Positions 33,527 through 41,641 are shown, counted from the stretch's first letter. The stretch: 52,590 nucleotides of DNA from Tropicimonas sp047971885 (GCF_047971885.1 NZ_JBKEAE010000171.1:1-52590); one strand, 5' to 3'. Notes: generated by a model from the letters alone, not told the origin. A program made the numbers and translations.

Positions 33527-33880
33527 TTGTCTTTGCTCTGGATCTCGGCCGGAATGATCGCGCTTGGCCTTGGGGTTGTCGGCGTTTTTCTGCCGCTGGT
33601 GCCAACCGTTCCATTCCTGCTGCTTGCTGCCTGGTGTTTCTCGCGCTCGTCACCGCGATTGCACAACTGGCTGCTGAGACACCCGGTTTTCGGGCCATCG
33701 ATTCGCGACTGGCGCGACAGCGGCGCGATATCCCGACGTGGCAAGCGGATGGCCAGCATCTCGATCGCGGCGGTTTTCGGCTTGTCAATCGTGCTGCAAC
33801 TCCCGCCGCTGCTGCTTGCCGTTCAGGCGCTGGTTCTGGGGCTTGTGCTGATATTCATATGGACCCGTCCAGCGGCGTGA
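33527..33880 (+). CDS. DUF454 (YbaN-like) small inner-membrane protein
   Basis: This 117-residue protein has the DUF454 pattern: an N-terminal transmembrane hairpin (ISAGMIALGLGVVGVFLPLVPTVPFLLLAAWCF), the SRSSPRLHNWLLRHPVFGPSIRDWRDSGAISRRGKRMA soluble turn, and two further hydrophobic segments at the C-terminus. Function is unknown. The start is TTG 33527, three bases after the hemW stop; ATG 33554 is an alternative that would cut the first helix. The 3' end overlaps the convergent parB by 26 bp. Confidence 0.85.
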   Translation: MSLLWISAGMIALGLGVVGVFLPLVPTVPFLLLAAWCFSRSSPRLHNWLLRHPVFGPSIRDWRDSGAISRRGKRMASISIAAVFGLSIVLQLPPLLLAVQALVLGLVLIFIWTRPAA

Positions 33881-34775
33881 CCGATAGGACCTGACACAGG
33901 GCATCGAGCTGATCGAGCGTACGGTAGGTAATAACCAGGCGCCCGGACCCGTCGGCATCGAGATGTTCTATGGAGACTTTCATCCTCAGGTTGGCGGAAA
34001 GATCCTGTTCGAGCGCGCGGGTATCGGCATCTTTCTCCGGCACCTTTCGCGACGGGCGGGTCGATGCCCCATCGGGGCGCAGGATCCGTTTCGCCAGTTT
34101 CTCTGTCTCGCGCACCGAAAGGCTGCCGGTGATCACCCGGCGCGCGAGATCCGATGGATTCTCTGCGGTGATCAGCGCCCGGGCGTGCCCGGCCGACAGC
34201 TTGCCCTCACGCAGGAACTGCTGGATATCGTCCGGAAGCTGCAGAAGACGCATCAGGTTGGCGATGTGACTGCGGCTTTTCCCCAGCGCCTGCGCAAGCT
34301 GTTCCTGCGTGTGGCCAAACCGGTCGATGAGTTGCCGGTAGCCAAGCGCCTCTTCAACTGCGTTCAGATCGGCCCGCTGAATATTCTCGATGATGGCGAT
34401 TTCGAGCACTTCGGTATCGTTGAGTTGGCGCTCGATTACCGGAACTTCATGCAGCTGCGCAATCTGCGCCGCCCGCCAGCGCCGCTCACCGGCGACAATC
34501 TCGTAACGATCCGGCCGGCGCGGGCTGGGACGGACGATCAGCGGTTGAAGAATGCCCTTCGCCCGGATCGATTCCGAAAGCTCCTGCAACGCCTCGCGCG
34601 AGAAATCCTTGCGCGGCTGATCGGGGTTGGCTTCGAGCGATTCGATGGGAAGCTTGCGTTCGCCGGACTGCATGTTGTCGGGAATGCCAGGAATGGCCGT
34701 ATCGAGCGATACATCCGCCATGAGGGCGGTCAGCCCCCGGCCCAATCCGCGGGCTTTCCTGTTTCTGCCGTCCAT
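33855..34775 (-). CDS. parB: Chromosome partitioning protein ParB
   Basis: This 306-residue CTPase clamp binds parS and spreads on origin-proximal DNA. It opens RKARGLGRGLTALM, contains the CTP/parS box GERRWRA (96-102), ENIQRADLNAVEEALGYRQLI, the helix-turn-helix (about 153-180, TQEQLAQALGKSRSHIANLMRLLQLP) and a C-terminal dimerisation domain. Two perfect parS sites lie 1.4 and 3.3 kb upstream, inside rsmG and mnmG. ATG 34775 follows GGGAGG. It is 10 bp downstream of parA and overlaps DUF454 tail to tail. Confidence 0.97.
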   Translation of the reverse strand: MDGRNRKARGLGRGLTALMADVSLDTAIPGIPDNMQSGERKLPIESLEANPDQPRKDFSREALQELSESIRAKGILQPLIVRPSPRRPDRYEIVAGERRWRAAQIAQLHEVPVIERQLNDTEVLEIAIIENIQRADLNAVEEALGYRQLIDRFGHTQEQLAQALGKSRSHIANLMRLLQLPDDIQQFLREGKLSAGHARALITAENPSDLARRVITGSLSVRETEKLAKRILRPDGASTRPSRKVPEKDADTRALEQDLSANLRMKVSIEHLDADGSGRLVITYRTLDQLDALCQVLSVTPLDGSI

Positions 34776-34785
34776 AATCGCCTCC

Positions 34786-35595
34786 CTATACCGTTTCTGC
34801 CACACCGCGATCGAGCATTTCCCTTGCAAGCGCGCGATAGGCCTCGCTGCCCTTTGAGGTCGTGTCGTAATCGAGTACCGATTGCGCGAAGCTCGGCGCC
34901 TCGCTGATGCGGACATTTCTCGGCACCCGGGTCTGGAACACCAGATCGCCAAGGGCGCCCCGCGCGTCGGCTTCGACCTGCTGGGCGAGATTTGTCCGGA
35001 CATCGAACATCGTCAGCACCACGCCTTCGATGCGGAGGCCCGGATTCGCCGTCTGGCGAACCTCGCGAACCGTCAGCATGAGCTGCGAAAGCCCTTCGAG
35101 GGCAAAGAACTCGCTCTGAAGCGGGACAAGCACCGAATGGGCGGCAACCATCGCATTGACGGTGAGCAGGTTCAGCGACGGCGGACAATCGATGAGAATC
35201 TGATCGTAACCAAGCGCCGAAACATCGGCATGGCGAAGGGCATCCCGGAGCAGGAGACTGCGGCGGTCATTCGACGCCATGTCGATGTCGGCCGAGCTCA
35301 GATCGGTTGTTGCAGGGGCGATATCGAGGCGTTCAATCTGCGTCGAAACCACGACATCTTGTAGTGGTGTTTTCTCAAGCAGCAAGTCGTAGGTGGTTTT
35401 CTCCCGTTCGGACGGCTGAATGCCAAGACCGGTGGAGGCGTTCCCCTGGGGATCCAAATCCACCACAAGCACCTTTCGGCCACCTTCGACCAATGCCGCA
35501 GCAAGATTGATCGCCGTTGTCGTCTTGCCGACCCCACCCTTCTGATTGGCGACGGCAATGATCTTTGGCCCATGGGTCACGCGGGATTCATGCAC
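34786..35595 (-). CDS. parA: Chromosome partitioning ATPase ParA
   Basis: This 269-residue Walker-type ATPase moves ParB-bound origins. The deviant Walker A KGGVGKTT is at 19-26, followed by VVDLDPQGNAS and the Walker B DQILIDCPPSLNLL. The start is uncertain: GTG 35595 is preferred because GGAG lies nine bases upstream and it overlaps the rsmG stop by 8 bp; TTG 35610 and GTG 35580 are also in frame, and no in-frame ATG fits. It precedes parB by 10 bp. Confidence 0.96.
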   Translation of the reverse strand: MHESRVTHGPKIIAVANQKGGVGKTTTAINLAAALVEGGRKVLVVDLDPQGNASTGLGIQPSEREKTTYDLLLEKTPLQDVVVSTQIERLDIAPATTDLSSADIDMASNDRRSLLLRDALRHADVSALGYDQILIDCPPSLNLLTVNAMVAAHSVLVPLQSEFFALEGLSQLMLTVREVRQTANPGLRIEGVVLTMFDVRTNLAQQVEADARGALGDLVFQTRVPRNVRISEAPSFAQSVLDYDTTSKGSEAYRALAREMLDRGVAETV

Positions 35596-36220
35596 GCTCG
35601 ATATCTCCAAGCAAAAGTATGGCCGCCTTCGGGTCCGTTATACTCGGCTTTGTATCGAGCTTGAAGCGCCATCCCTGCCGCGCGCGGTCGACTTCTTCGG
35701 AATATCGGCTTCCCTTTGGAAAGATACAGATCCCATTCGAGACAAGATGCGGCTCTGCGTATTTCAGCAGCAGATCGAGCGGTGCAAGTGCCCTAGCCGA
35801 GATCACTTGCGCAGCCTGGGGCGGCAGGGTCTCGATTCGCTTTGATTCTATGTTGACCGGAATATCCGTGTTACGCACCACCGTGGCGAGAAAAGCCGCC
35901 TTGCGCTTGTCGCTCTCTACCAGGGTAAACCGTAGAGCGGGTTTGTAATCGAATGCAAGAATCGCGCATACTAGGCCCGGAAATCCTCCACCGGAGCCGA
36001 TATCGAGCCAGCCCCCGTCATCGACATCGGTCATATCGATAATCTGTGCGGAATCAATGATATGCCGTGCCCATCCTTCGGCAATCGTCGACGGCGCAAC
36101 GAGGTTGATCGTCGGATTCCACTGCTTGAGCAGCGCGAGGTGAATGTTCAGGCGTTCCATTGTTTCACGTGAAACATCGCGCCCGACAACGCGGGCAATC
36201 TCTATCGACGGGTCACGCAC
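35588..36220 (-). CDS. rsmG: 16S rRNA (guanine527-N7)-methyltransferase RsmG (GidB)
   Basis: This 210-residue SAM methyltransferase makes m7G527 in 16S rRNA. SAM motif WLDIGSGGGFPG is at 71-82, and LLKQWNPTINLVAPSTI and the VISARALAPLDLLLKYAEP block are family-specific. Residues 16-20 read VSRET, which is the in-frame reading of a perfect parS site. GTG 36220 is used as start, overlapping the mnmG stop by 8 bp. The sequence here is distinctly less GC-rich than genes left of 33 kb. Confidence 0.96.
   Translation of the reverse strand: MRDPSIEIARVVGRDVSRETMERLNIHLALLKQWNPTINLVAPSTIAEGWARHIIDSAQIIDMTDVDDGGWLDIGSGGGFPGLVCAILAFDYKPALRFTLVESDKRKAAFLATVVRNTDIPVNIESKRIETLPPQAAQVISARALAPLDLLLKYAEPHLVSNGICIFPKGSRYSEEVDRARQGWRFKLDTKPSITDPKAAILLLGDIERA
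36161..36176. promoter_or_regulatory. parS: parS centromere site in rsmG
   Basis: TGTTTCACGTGAAACA is a perfect 16-bp palindrome identical to the universal bacterial parS consensus. It lies in rsmG codons 16-20 and is about 1.4 kb upstream of parB. ParB is expected to nucleate here. Confidence 0.95.
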
Positions 36221-38084
36221 GCCGCAATTCCGCTTTGCGCAGCCGGACGAGAATCAACATCAGCGCCGCGGGGGTCATTCCGTCGATCCGCCCGGCCTGT
36301 GCCAGCGTGCGCGGGCGCACGCGATCCAGCTTCACTCGCAATTCGTTCGACAGGCCGTCCAGTACGGCGTAATCGAAATCCGGCGGGATTTCCCACGCCT
36401 CGTCTCTTGCAAGAGCCTCGATGTCCTTATCCTGCCGCAGAATGTAGTTTTGATAAAGGGCATCCCGCGCAATCTGTTCCAGAACCGACGAATCGACCGT
36501 TCCTAGCTCGGGAATAACTGCCACAAGACGCTCTTGTTCCGCTCCCGGAAGCGCAATCGCTTCGAGCACATTCCGCTTGGGTCCGTCGCTGTTCACGCGG
36601 ACGCCCGCCGCCGCGAGTTGGCGAGAAGTCAGCACATGTGATCCAAGCAGCTCCTTTGCCTCCTCAATCATCGTCATACGATATTCAAAAGCACGTGTGC
36701 GGGTTTCGGAGGCAATTCCCAATTCAATCGCCAGCGGCGTAAGTCGCTGATCCGCGTTGTCCGCGCGCAAAGACAACCTGTATTCCGCGCGTGAGGTAAA
36801 CATCCGATAGGGTTCGGCCACACCCTGCGTAATCAGATCGTCGATCATCACACCGATGTAGCTTCGCGACCGTGAAAACAGAACCGGCGGCTTTCCCCGC
36901 GCAAAACGCGCTGCATTCAGACCGGCAACAAGCCCCTGCGCAGCCGCTTCCTCATACCCCGTTGTCCCGTTGATCTGGCCGGCCAGATATAGCCCCGCAA
37001 TTGCGCGGAGTGCCAGCGATCCGTCCAGGGCGCGCGGATCGACATAGTCGTACTCAATAGCATAGCCGGGTTGAAGAATCCGTGCATTCTTGAGCCCGCT
37101 GATCGAACGAACATACTCTTCCTGAACCTCCCAGGGCAGTGAGGTTGAAATACCATTGGGATAGACGGTGTGATCATCCAGCCCCTCCGGCTCAAGAAAT
37201 ATCTGATGCGAGGTTTTCCCTGAAAACCGCACAATCTTGTCCTCGATGGACGGACAGTATCGGGGCCCGACACCTTCGATATGCCCACCGTATATTGCCG
37301 AACGGTCGAGATTCTTGCGGATGATATCGTGTGTCTTCTGGTTGGTGTGGGTGATTCCACACGAAATCTGTCGAACCGCCGGTTCCCTGGACAAGAAGGA
37401 GAACATTTCCGGCACCTCGTCACCGGGCTGGCGTTCAAGCTTCGCCCAATCAATCGTTCTGCCATCCAGTCTCGGTGGGGTCCCGGTTTTCAGCCTGCCA
37501 AATGTATCACAAAGATTGCGGATCTGCTCGCCAAGCCGCCGGGAAGCACGATCATCCATGCGACCGCCGTCATAGTTGCTCTTGCCGATATGTATGCGTC
37601 CGTTGAGAAAGGTCCCGGTAGTCAAAACCACCGCCGTGGCCCTAAGCACTGTGGAATCCACCAGGATAACTCCCTGAAGGATGTCCTTTTCGAACATCAA
37701 TTGTGCCACTTCACCGACGATCAGCGTAACGCCAGGTATCTCATCGATCTCCCGGGTCATGGCCGTTTTGTACAGTTTTCTGTCAGCCTGGGCGCGCGGC
37801 CCCTGCACGGCTGGTCCTTTCCTGCGATTCAGCAGACGAAACTGAATCCCCGCTCGATCCGCGACACGGCCCATCAACCCGTCCAGTGCATCAATCTCGC
37901 GAACGAGGTGGCCTTTTCCCAACCCGCCAATCGCCGGGTTGCACGACATCGTTCCAATATCCTGAGATTTCATCGTCACCAGCGCCACCCGCGCACCTGC
38001 CCGCGCCGCCGCTGACACCGCATCGCAACCCGCGTGTCCACCCCCAACTACAATTACATCAAAGTCGTGTTTCACGTGAAACAA
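36213..38084 (-). CDS. mnmG: tRNA uridine-34 carboxymethylaminomethyl-modifying protein MnmG (GidA)
   Basis: This 623-residue FAD protein works with MnmE to modify wobble U34 of tRNAs. The FAD loop VVGGGHAGCDAVSAAARAG begins at residue 12; SCNPAIGGLGKGHLVREIDALDG, QGPRAQADRKLYK, and the C-terminal DGMTPAALMLILVRLR are standard. The start is TTG 38084, whose last two bases are the first two of a parS site; residues 2-6 read FHVKH. It begins two bases after mnmE ends. Composition is near 50% G+C in parts, below the window norm. Confidence 0.95.
   Translation of the reverse strand: MFHVKHDFDVIVVGGGHAGCDAVSAAARAGARVALVTMKSQDIGTMSCNPAIGGLGKGHLVREIDALDGLMGRVADRAGIQFRLLNRRKGPAVQGPRAQADRKLYKTAMTREIDEIPGVTLIVGEVAQLMFEKDILQGVILVDSTVLRATAVVLTTGTFLNGRIHIGKSNYDGGRMDDRASRRLGEQIRNLCDTFGRLKTGTPPRLDGRTIDWAKLERQPGDEVPEMFSFLSREPAVRQISCGITHTNQKTHDIIRKNLDRSAIYGGHIEGVGPRYCPSIEDKIVRFSGKTSHQIFLEPEGLDDHTVYPNGISTSLPWEVQEEYVRSISGLKNARILQPGYAIEYDYVDPRALDGSLALRAIAGLYLAGQINGTTGYEEAAAQGLVAGLNAARFARGKPPVLFSRSRSYIGVMIDDLITQGVAEPYRMFTSRAEYRLSLRADNADQRLTPLAIELGIASETRTRAFEYRMTMIEEAKELLGSHVLTSRQLAAAGVRVNSDGPKRNVLEAIALPGAEQERLVAVIPELGTVDSSVLEQIARDALYQNYILRQDKDIEALARDEAWEIPPDFDYAVLDGLSNELRVKLDRVRPRTLAQAGRIDGMTPAALMLILVRLRKAELRRA
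38068..38083. promoter_or_regulatory. parS: parS centromere site at the mnmG start
   Basis: A second perfect TGTTTCACGTGAAACA. On the minus strand it begins with the TG of the mnmG TTG start codon and encodes Phe-His-Val-Lys-His. It is about 3 kb from the putative origin. Confidence 0.95.
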
Positions 38085-38086
38085 TC

Positions 38087-39367
38087 CTATTTTCCGATGC
38101 AGAAGCTGCCGAATATCTCCTCAAGCAGACTTTCGATCCCGATACGACCAACCAGCATTCCGACCGCGCTTCCAGCCGAGCGAATCTCTTCCGCGACGAC
38201 CTCGGGCATCATGTCGGGGATAGATAACTCTGCCAGTGCAGCCCTCAATCTTCCAACCGCGAAATTCAGCGCCTGAGCATGCCGCTGCCTGTTCGCCGTT
38301 TGCATCGCTCCCGCCCTACTCGACAAGATGTCGGAAATCAGCGCCATAAGCACATCAATTCCTAGTCCGGTCAAACCAGATACAGGTAAACCGTCCCCAC
38401 TGGATACGACATCGGCCTTCGGCCGAACCAGTATATCGCCAGCCTGGAAAGGAACGCCAAATTCCTGATAGTCCAGGAAAACCCGCAAGTCCGCGTTGTT
38501 CGCGCGCGCCCGGGCGCGCTCAACCCCTATCGCCTCGATCCGGTCGTCGGTGTCATGCAAGCCGGCGGTATCGAGAAAGGTCACGGGAATTCCGTTCACA
38601 TCCATGCGAACTTCTATCACATCGCGGGTCGTACCAGCAATTTCCGACGTGATGGCCGCTTCCCGACCCGCCAGCCGGTTCAGCAGGGTAGATTTTCCCA
38701 CGTTGGGCGACCCCACGATAGCAACTTCAAAGCCCTGACGAAGCCGTTCTGCCCATCGAACACCGGAAATTTCTGCCTCGAACTCCGAAACCAGCCGCTC
38801 AAGTATTCCGGCTACCTCCGGCAACAGGTCTTCCGGTATCTCCTCATCGGCGAAGTCGATCCCCGCCTCAACTAACGCAGCTGCCCGGATCAGTTTCCCG
38901 CGCCAGCGTTCGACCCTTGTCGACATCTCACCGCCAAATGCACGGATCGCCTGACGGCGCTGCAATTCGGTTTCGGCATCAATCAGATCGGCAAGCCCTT
39001 CAACCTGCGCCAGATCCAGCCGATCGTTCTCAAGCGCGCGTCGCGTGAACTCACCCGCTTCCGCAGCCCGCAACCCCTCGATCTCCGCAAGCGCCCGCAT
39101 CAGGCGTGCAACCACCGCCGCGCTTCCATGAATCTGGAATTCAACCGACGGTTCGCCGGTAAAGCTCCGGCCAGCATCGAAAACCAGTACCAGCGCTTCG
39201 TCGATTACCTCACCCTTATCGCGGAGAACCCGAAGACTGGCGCGCCGGAACCCCGGAACATCCCCCGCCAGCCTGCGACACGCCTCCCATGACGACGGCC
39301 CCGAGACCCGAATCACCGCCACGCCGGAACGACCCGGCGCTGTCGCCAGGGCATAGATTGTGTCCAT
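38087..39367 (-). CDS. mnmE: tRNA modification GTPase MnmE (TrmE)
   Basis: This 426-residue GTPase partners MnmG. It opens MDTIYALATAPGRSGVAVIRVSG, has the embedded Ras-like G domain with G1 GSPNVGKST, G2/G3 SEIAGTTRD and DTAGLHDT, and ends in the catalytic FCIGK motif with Cys424. The length is slightly short of E. coli MnmE (454) but all landmarks are present. ATG 39367 lies 24 bp after rho. Transcription with rho, mnmG, rsmG and parAB is likely. Confidence 0.96.
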   Translation of the reverse strand: MDTIYALATAPGRSGVAVIRVSGPSSWEACRRLAGDVPGFRRASLRVLRDKGEVIDEALVLVFDAGRSFTGEPSVEFQIHGSAAVVARLMRALAEIEGLRAAEAGEFTRRALENDRLDLAQVEGLADLIDAETELQRRQAIRAFGGEMSTRVERWRGKLIRAAALVEAGIDFADEEIPEDLLPEVAGILERLVSEFEAEISGVRWAERLRQGFEVAIVGSPNVGKSTLLNRLAGREAAITSEIAGTTRDVIEVRMDVNGIPVTFLDTAGLHDTDDRIEAIGVERARARANNADLRVFLDYQEFGVPFQAGDILVRPKADVVSSGDGLPVSGLTGLGIDVLMALISDILSSRAGAMQTANRQRHAQALNFAVGRLRAALAELSIPDMMPEVVAEEIRSAGSAVGMLVGRIGIESLLEEIFGSFCIGK

Positions 39368-39391
39368 CGTGCGTCCCCCGGCTGCAATACC

Positions 39392-40663
39392 TCAGGTATT
39401 CATCGAATCGAAGAACTCGTCGTTAGTCTTGGTCTGCTTGAGTTTCGAGATCAGGAACTCGATCGCATCCGTCGTTCCCATCGGGTTCAGGATCCGCCGC
39501 AAGACGAATGTCTTCTGCAGGTTCGCCCGGTCGACAAGCAGATCCTCTTTCCGCGTACCCGATTTCAGGATATCCATCGCCGGGAAGACGCGCTTGTCGG
39601 CAACCTTGCGGTCGAGCACGATTTCTGAGTTGCCGGTACCCTTGAACTCCTCGAAGATCACTTCGTCCATCCGGCTTCCGGTGTCGATCAGTGCGGTGGC
39701 GATGATCGTCAGAGAACCGCCTTCCTCGATATTTCGTGCAGCGCCAAAGAACCGTTTGGGTCGCTGAAGCGCATTCGCATCGACACCACCGGTCAGAACC
39801 TTTCCAGAAGACGGCACAACGGTATTGAACGCTCTACCAAGTCTGGTGATCGAATCCAGTAGAATAACAACATCTCGCTTATGCTCGACAAGGCGCTTTG
39901 CCTTTTCGATCACCATTTCACTGACAGCGACGTGCCGCGATGCCGGTTCATCGAAGGTCGACGAAATGACCTCGCCATTCACGCTCCGCTGCATATCGGT
40001 CACTTCCTCGGGTCGCTCGTCGATCAGCAGGACGATCAGATAGCATTCCGGATGATTGCGTTCGATCGAATGGGCGATGTTCTGCAGCAGAACGGTCTTG
40101 CCGGTACGTGGCGGCGCGACGATCAGACAGCGCTGGCCCTTTCCGATCGGCGCAACCAGATCGATGATGCGCGCCGAACGGTCCTTGCTGGTCGGATCGT
40201 CGGTTTCCATCTTGAGCCGCTGGTCGGGATAGAGCGGGGTCAGATTGTCGAAATTGACCTTGTGCCGCGCCTTCTCGGGATCCTCGAAATTGATCTCGGC
40301 AACCGTGGTCAGGGCAAAGTAGCGCTCGCTCTCTCGTGGTGCCTGGATCGTCCCGGCGACCGTATCGCCGGTGCGCAGGGCGTATTGGCGGATCATGTCG
40401 GGCGAAACGTAGATATCGTCGGGACCCGGCAGATAGTTCGCCTCTGGTGATCGCAGGAAGCCGAATCCGTCCTGCATGACCTCAAGCACGCCATCGCCGG
40501 AAATCTCCCATCCCTCCTCGGCGCGTTCCTTGAGGATGGAGAACATCATGTCGCCCTTCCGCATGGTCGAGGCGTTGTCGATCTCCAGTTCCTCGGCCAT
40601 CGAGAGCAGGTCCTTGGGGCTCTTCGCCTTCAGATCGGATAGGGAAAGGGAAAGTTCGGGCAT
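39392..40663 (-). CDS. rho: Transcription termination factor Rho
   Basis: This 423-residue hexameric RNA helicase ends transcription. The N-terminal RNA-binding region contains DGFGFLRSPEANYLPGPDDIYVS, and the ATPase core has Walker A APPRTGKT, VLLIDERPEEVTDM and the DSITRLGRAFN segment. ATG 40663 follows GAGGAA. It heads the leftward run rho-mnmE-mnmG-rsmG-parA-parB, with a 128-bp promoter region separating it from hemJ. Confidence 0.98.
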   Translation of the reverse strand: MPELSLSLSDLKAKSPKDLLSMAEELEIDNASTMRKGDMMFSILKERAEEGWEISGDGVLEVMQDGFGFLRSPEANYLPGPDDIYVSPDMIRQYALRTGDTVAGTIQAPRESERYFALTTVAEINFEDPEKARHKVNFDNLTPLYPDQRLKMETDDPTSKDRSARIIDLVAPIGKGQRCLIVAPPRTGKTVLLQNIAHSIERNHPECYLIVLLIDERPEEVTDMQRSVNGEVISSTFDEPASRHVAVSEMVIEKAKRLVEHKRDVVILLDSITRLGRAFNTVVPSSGKVLTGGVDANALQRPKRFFGAARNIEEGGSLTIIATALIDTGSRMDEVIFEEFKGTGNSEIVLDRKVADKRVFPAMDILKSGTRKEDLLVDRANLQKTFVLRRILNPMGTTDAIEFLISKLKQTKTNDEFFDSMNT

Positions 40664-40744
40664 GGATATGCTATTCCTCGGCCGACATGCGGCGATTTCG
40701 TCATGAAAGAATGGAGACACCTGGCAGAACAGCCATTGAAGCGC

Positions 40745-40773
40745 CATCTAAGGCGTCGCGACCGCCGAGTCAA
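40745..40773 (-). promoter_or_regulatory. Probable rho promoter
   Basis: On the minus strand TTGACT (40773-40768) and TAGATG (40750-40745) are 17 bp apart, giving a leader of about 75 nt before the rho ATG. The -35 matches five of six bases; the -10 is weak. A long leader suits the known autoregulation of rho, which is inference here. Confidence 0.45.
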
Positions 40774-40791
40774 TTCCCCGGCGCGAATTCC

Positions 40792-41244
40792 TCAGAAGCG
40801 CAGGATGACCGAAAGCACGATGACGATCATCAGTATCGTCGGCAACTCGTTCATCATCCGGTAGGTTCGTCCCGGCAAACGGAAATCGCCCTCGACAAAA
40901 TCGTGCCGGTGCCGGGCGAGCCACATGTGAAACCATGTCATCGCCAGCACCGCCGCACCCTTGGTATAGGGCCACGCAGCCGACCAGTCGACGATACCGG
41001 GTGTCAGCGTCAGCATCAGACCAAATAACCATGTCCCGATCATTGCAGGATTCATGATCATTTTCAAAAGCTTGCGTTCCATCATCTGAAACACCCGATC
41101 CATCTCGGTGCCCGGTGTGGTCTGTTCGGTGTGATGCACGTAGAGACGCGGAAGATAGAACAATCCCGCCATCCACGAAATCACCGATATCACGTGAAGG
41201 GACTTGTCCCAGAGATACACATTGGCAAGCCAGTCTTCGATCAT
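40792..41244 (-). CDS. hemJ: Protoporphyrinogen oxidase HemJ
   Basis: This 150-residue integral membrane protein (four hydrophobic segments) oxidises protoporphyrinogen IX, the step before ferrochelatase. It has the family features LHVISVISWMAGLFYLPRLYVHH near the N-terminus with conserved histidines, RLLKM-type KLLKMIMNPAM, and the C-terminal FRLPGRTYRMMNELPTILMI. ATG 41244 is preceded by AGAGGA; an out-of-frame ATG lies 7 bp upstream. It is the last leftward gene before the origin candidate. Confidence 0.95.
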   Translation of the reverse strand: MIEDWLANVYLWDKSLHVISVISWMAGLFYLPRLYVHHTEQTTPGTEMDRVFQMMERKLLKMIMNPAMIGTWLFGLMLTLTPGIVDWSAAWPYTKGAAVLAMTWFHMWLARHRHDFVEGDFRLPGRTYRMMNELPTILMIVIVLSVILRF

Positions 41245-41321
41245 CGAACATCCTCTTTCTTACCGGTTAAATAAAAAAAGAAGAATAGAAAGAGAAGTGG
41301 TTGATGTAGGCATTGTGGGCA

Positions 41322-41330
41322 TGTGGATAC
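41322..41330 (-). promoter_or_regulatory. DnaA-box-like 9-mer (8/9)
   Basis: TGTGGATAC on the plus strand reads GTATCCACA on the minus, one mismatch from TTATCCACA. Confidence 0.6.
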
Positions 41331-41347
41331 GCGATTTTTCCACTCCA

Positions 41348-41356
41348 TTATCCACC
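41348..41356 (+). promoter_or_regulatory. DnaA-box-like 9-mer (8/9)
   Basis: TTATCCACC differs from the consensus only in its last base. Confidence 0.6.
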
Positions 41357-41452
41357 GGAAGCCGGCTGGGACAAAGCTCCCGTACACATTCCTGAGATCC
41401 TGTTATCTTATTATTTTCAGTATATTACGGCTTGATCGTCTGTGAATTTCCC

Positions 41453-41461
41453 GGTGGATAT
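41453..41461 (-). promoter_or_regulatory. DnaA-box-like 9-mer (7/9)
   Basis: GGTGGATAT (minus ATATCCACC) has two mismatches and repeats exactly at 41519. Confidence 0.4.
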
Positions 41462-41518
41462 ATCTGCTGTTCCGCGTCGGTGTGATACACTGTGGGTTGC
41501 AAAAACGTTTCTTCCCGA

Positions 41519-41527
41519 GGTGGATAT
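41519..41527 (-). promoter_or_regulatory. DnaA-box-like 9-mer (7/9)
   Basis: Second copy of GGTGGATAT, 66 bp from the first and in the same orientation. Confidence 0.4.
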
Positions 41528-41621
41528 GGGTGGGGCGCGACGCCTGCGATTGATCCCGATCACCGCTGCTGGCAAAACGCTCCCTAACCGGTCACAGGCC
41601 AAGGTGCCTGCTGCCCCGGAC

Positions 41622-41630
41622 CTGTCCACA
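41622..41630 (+). promoter_or_regulatory. DnaA-box-like 9-mer beside the maf ribosome site (7/9)
   Basis: CTGTCCACA ends where the maf ribosome site AAGG (41630-41633) begins, 12 bp before the maf start. Two mismatches. Confidence 0.35.
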
Positions 41631-41641
41631 AGGATTTGCAC

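Larger units (their letters stand above)
41245..41641. other. oriC: Putative chromosomal replication origin (oriC)
   Basis: This 397-bp region is the only long non-coding gap in the window, markedly AT-rich, with A-rich tracts at 41267-41299 and 41402-41428 that could serve as unwinding elements. It holds at least five sequences resembling the DnaA box TTATCCACA (two with one mismatch, three with two). All seven genes for 7 kb to the left read leftward and all four for 2.7 kb to the right read rightward, as expected for divergent replication from an origin. parAB and two parS sites lie within 8 kb. No protein or RNA gene was seen inside. Confidence 0.72.

Noticed and set aside
41190..41199. 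TCACGTGA core inside hemJ as a third parS
   Set aside because: Only about 10 of 16 consensus positions match, and the flanking arms TGTT/AACA are absent.
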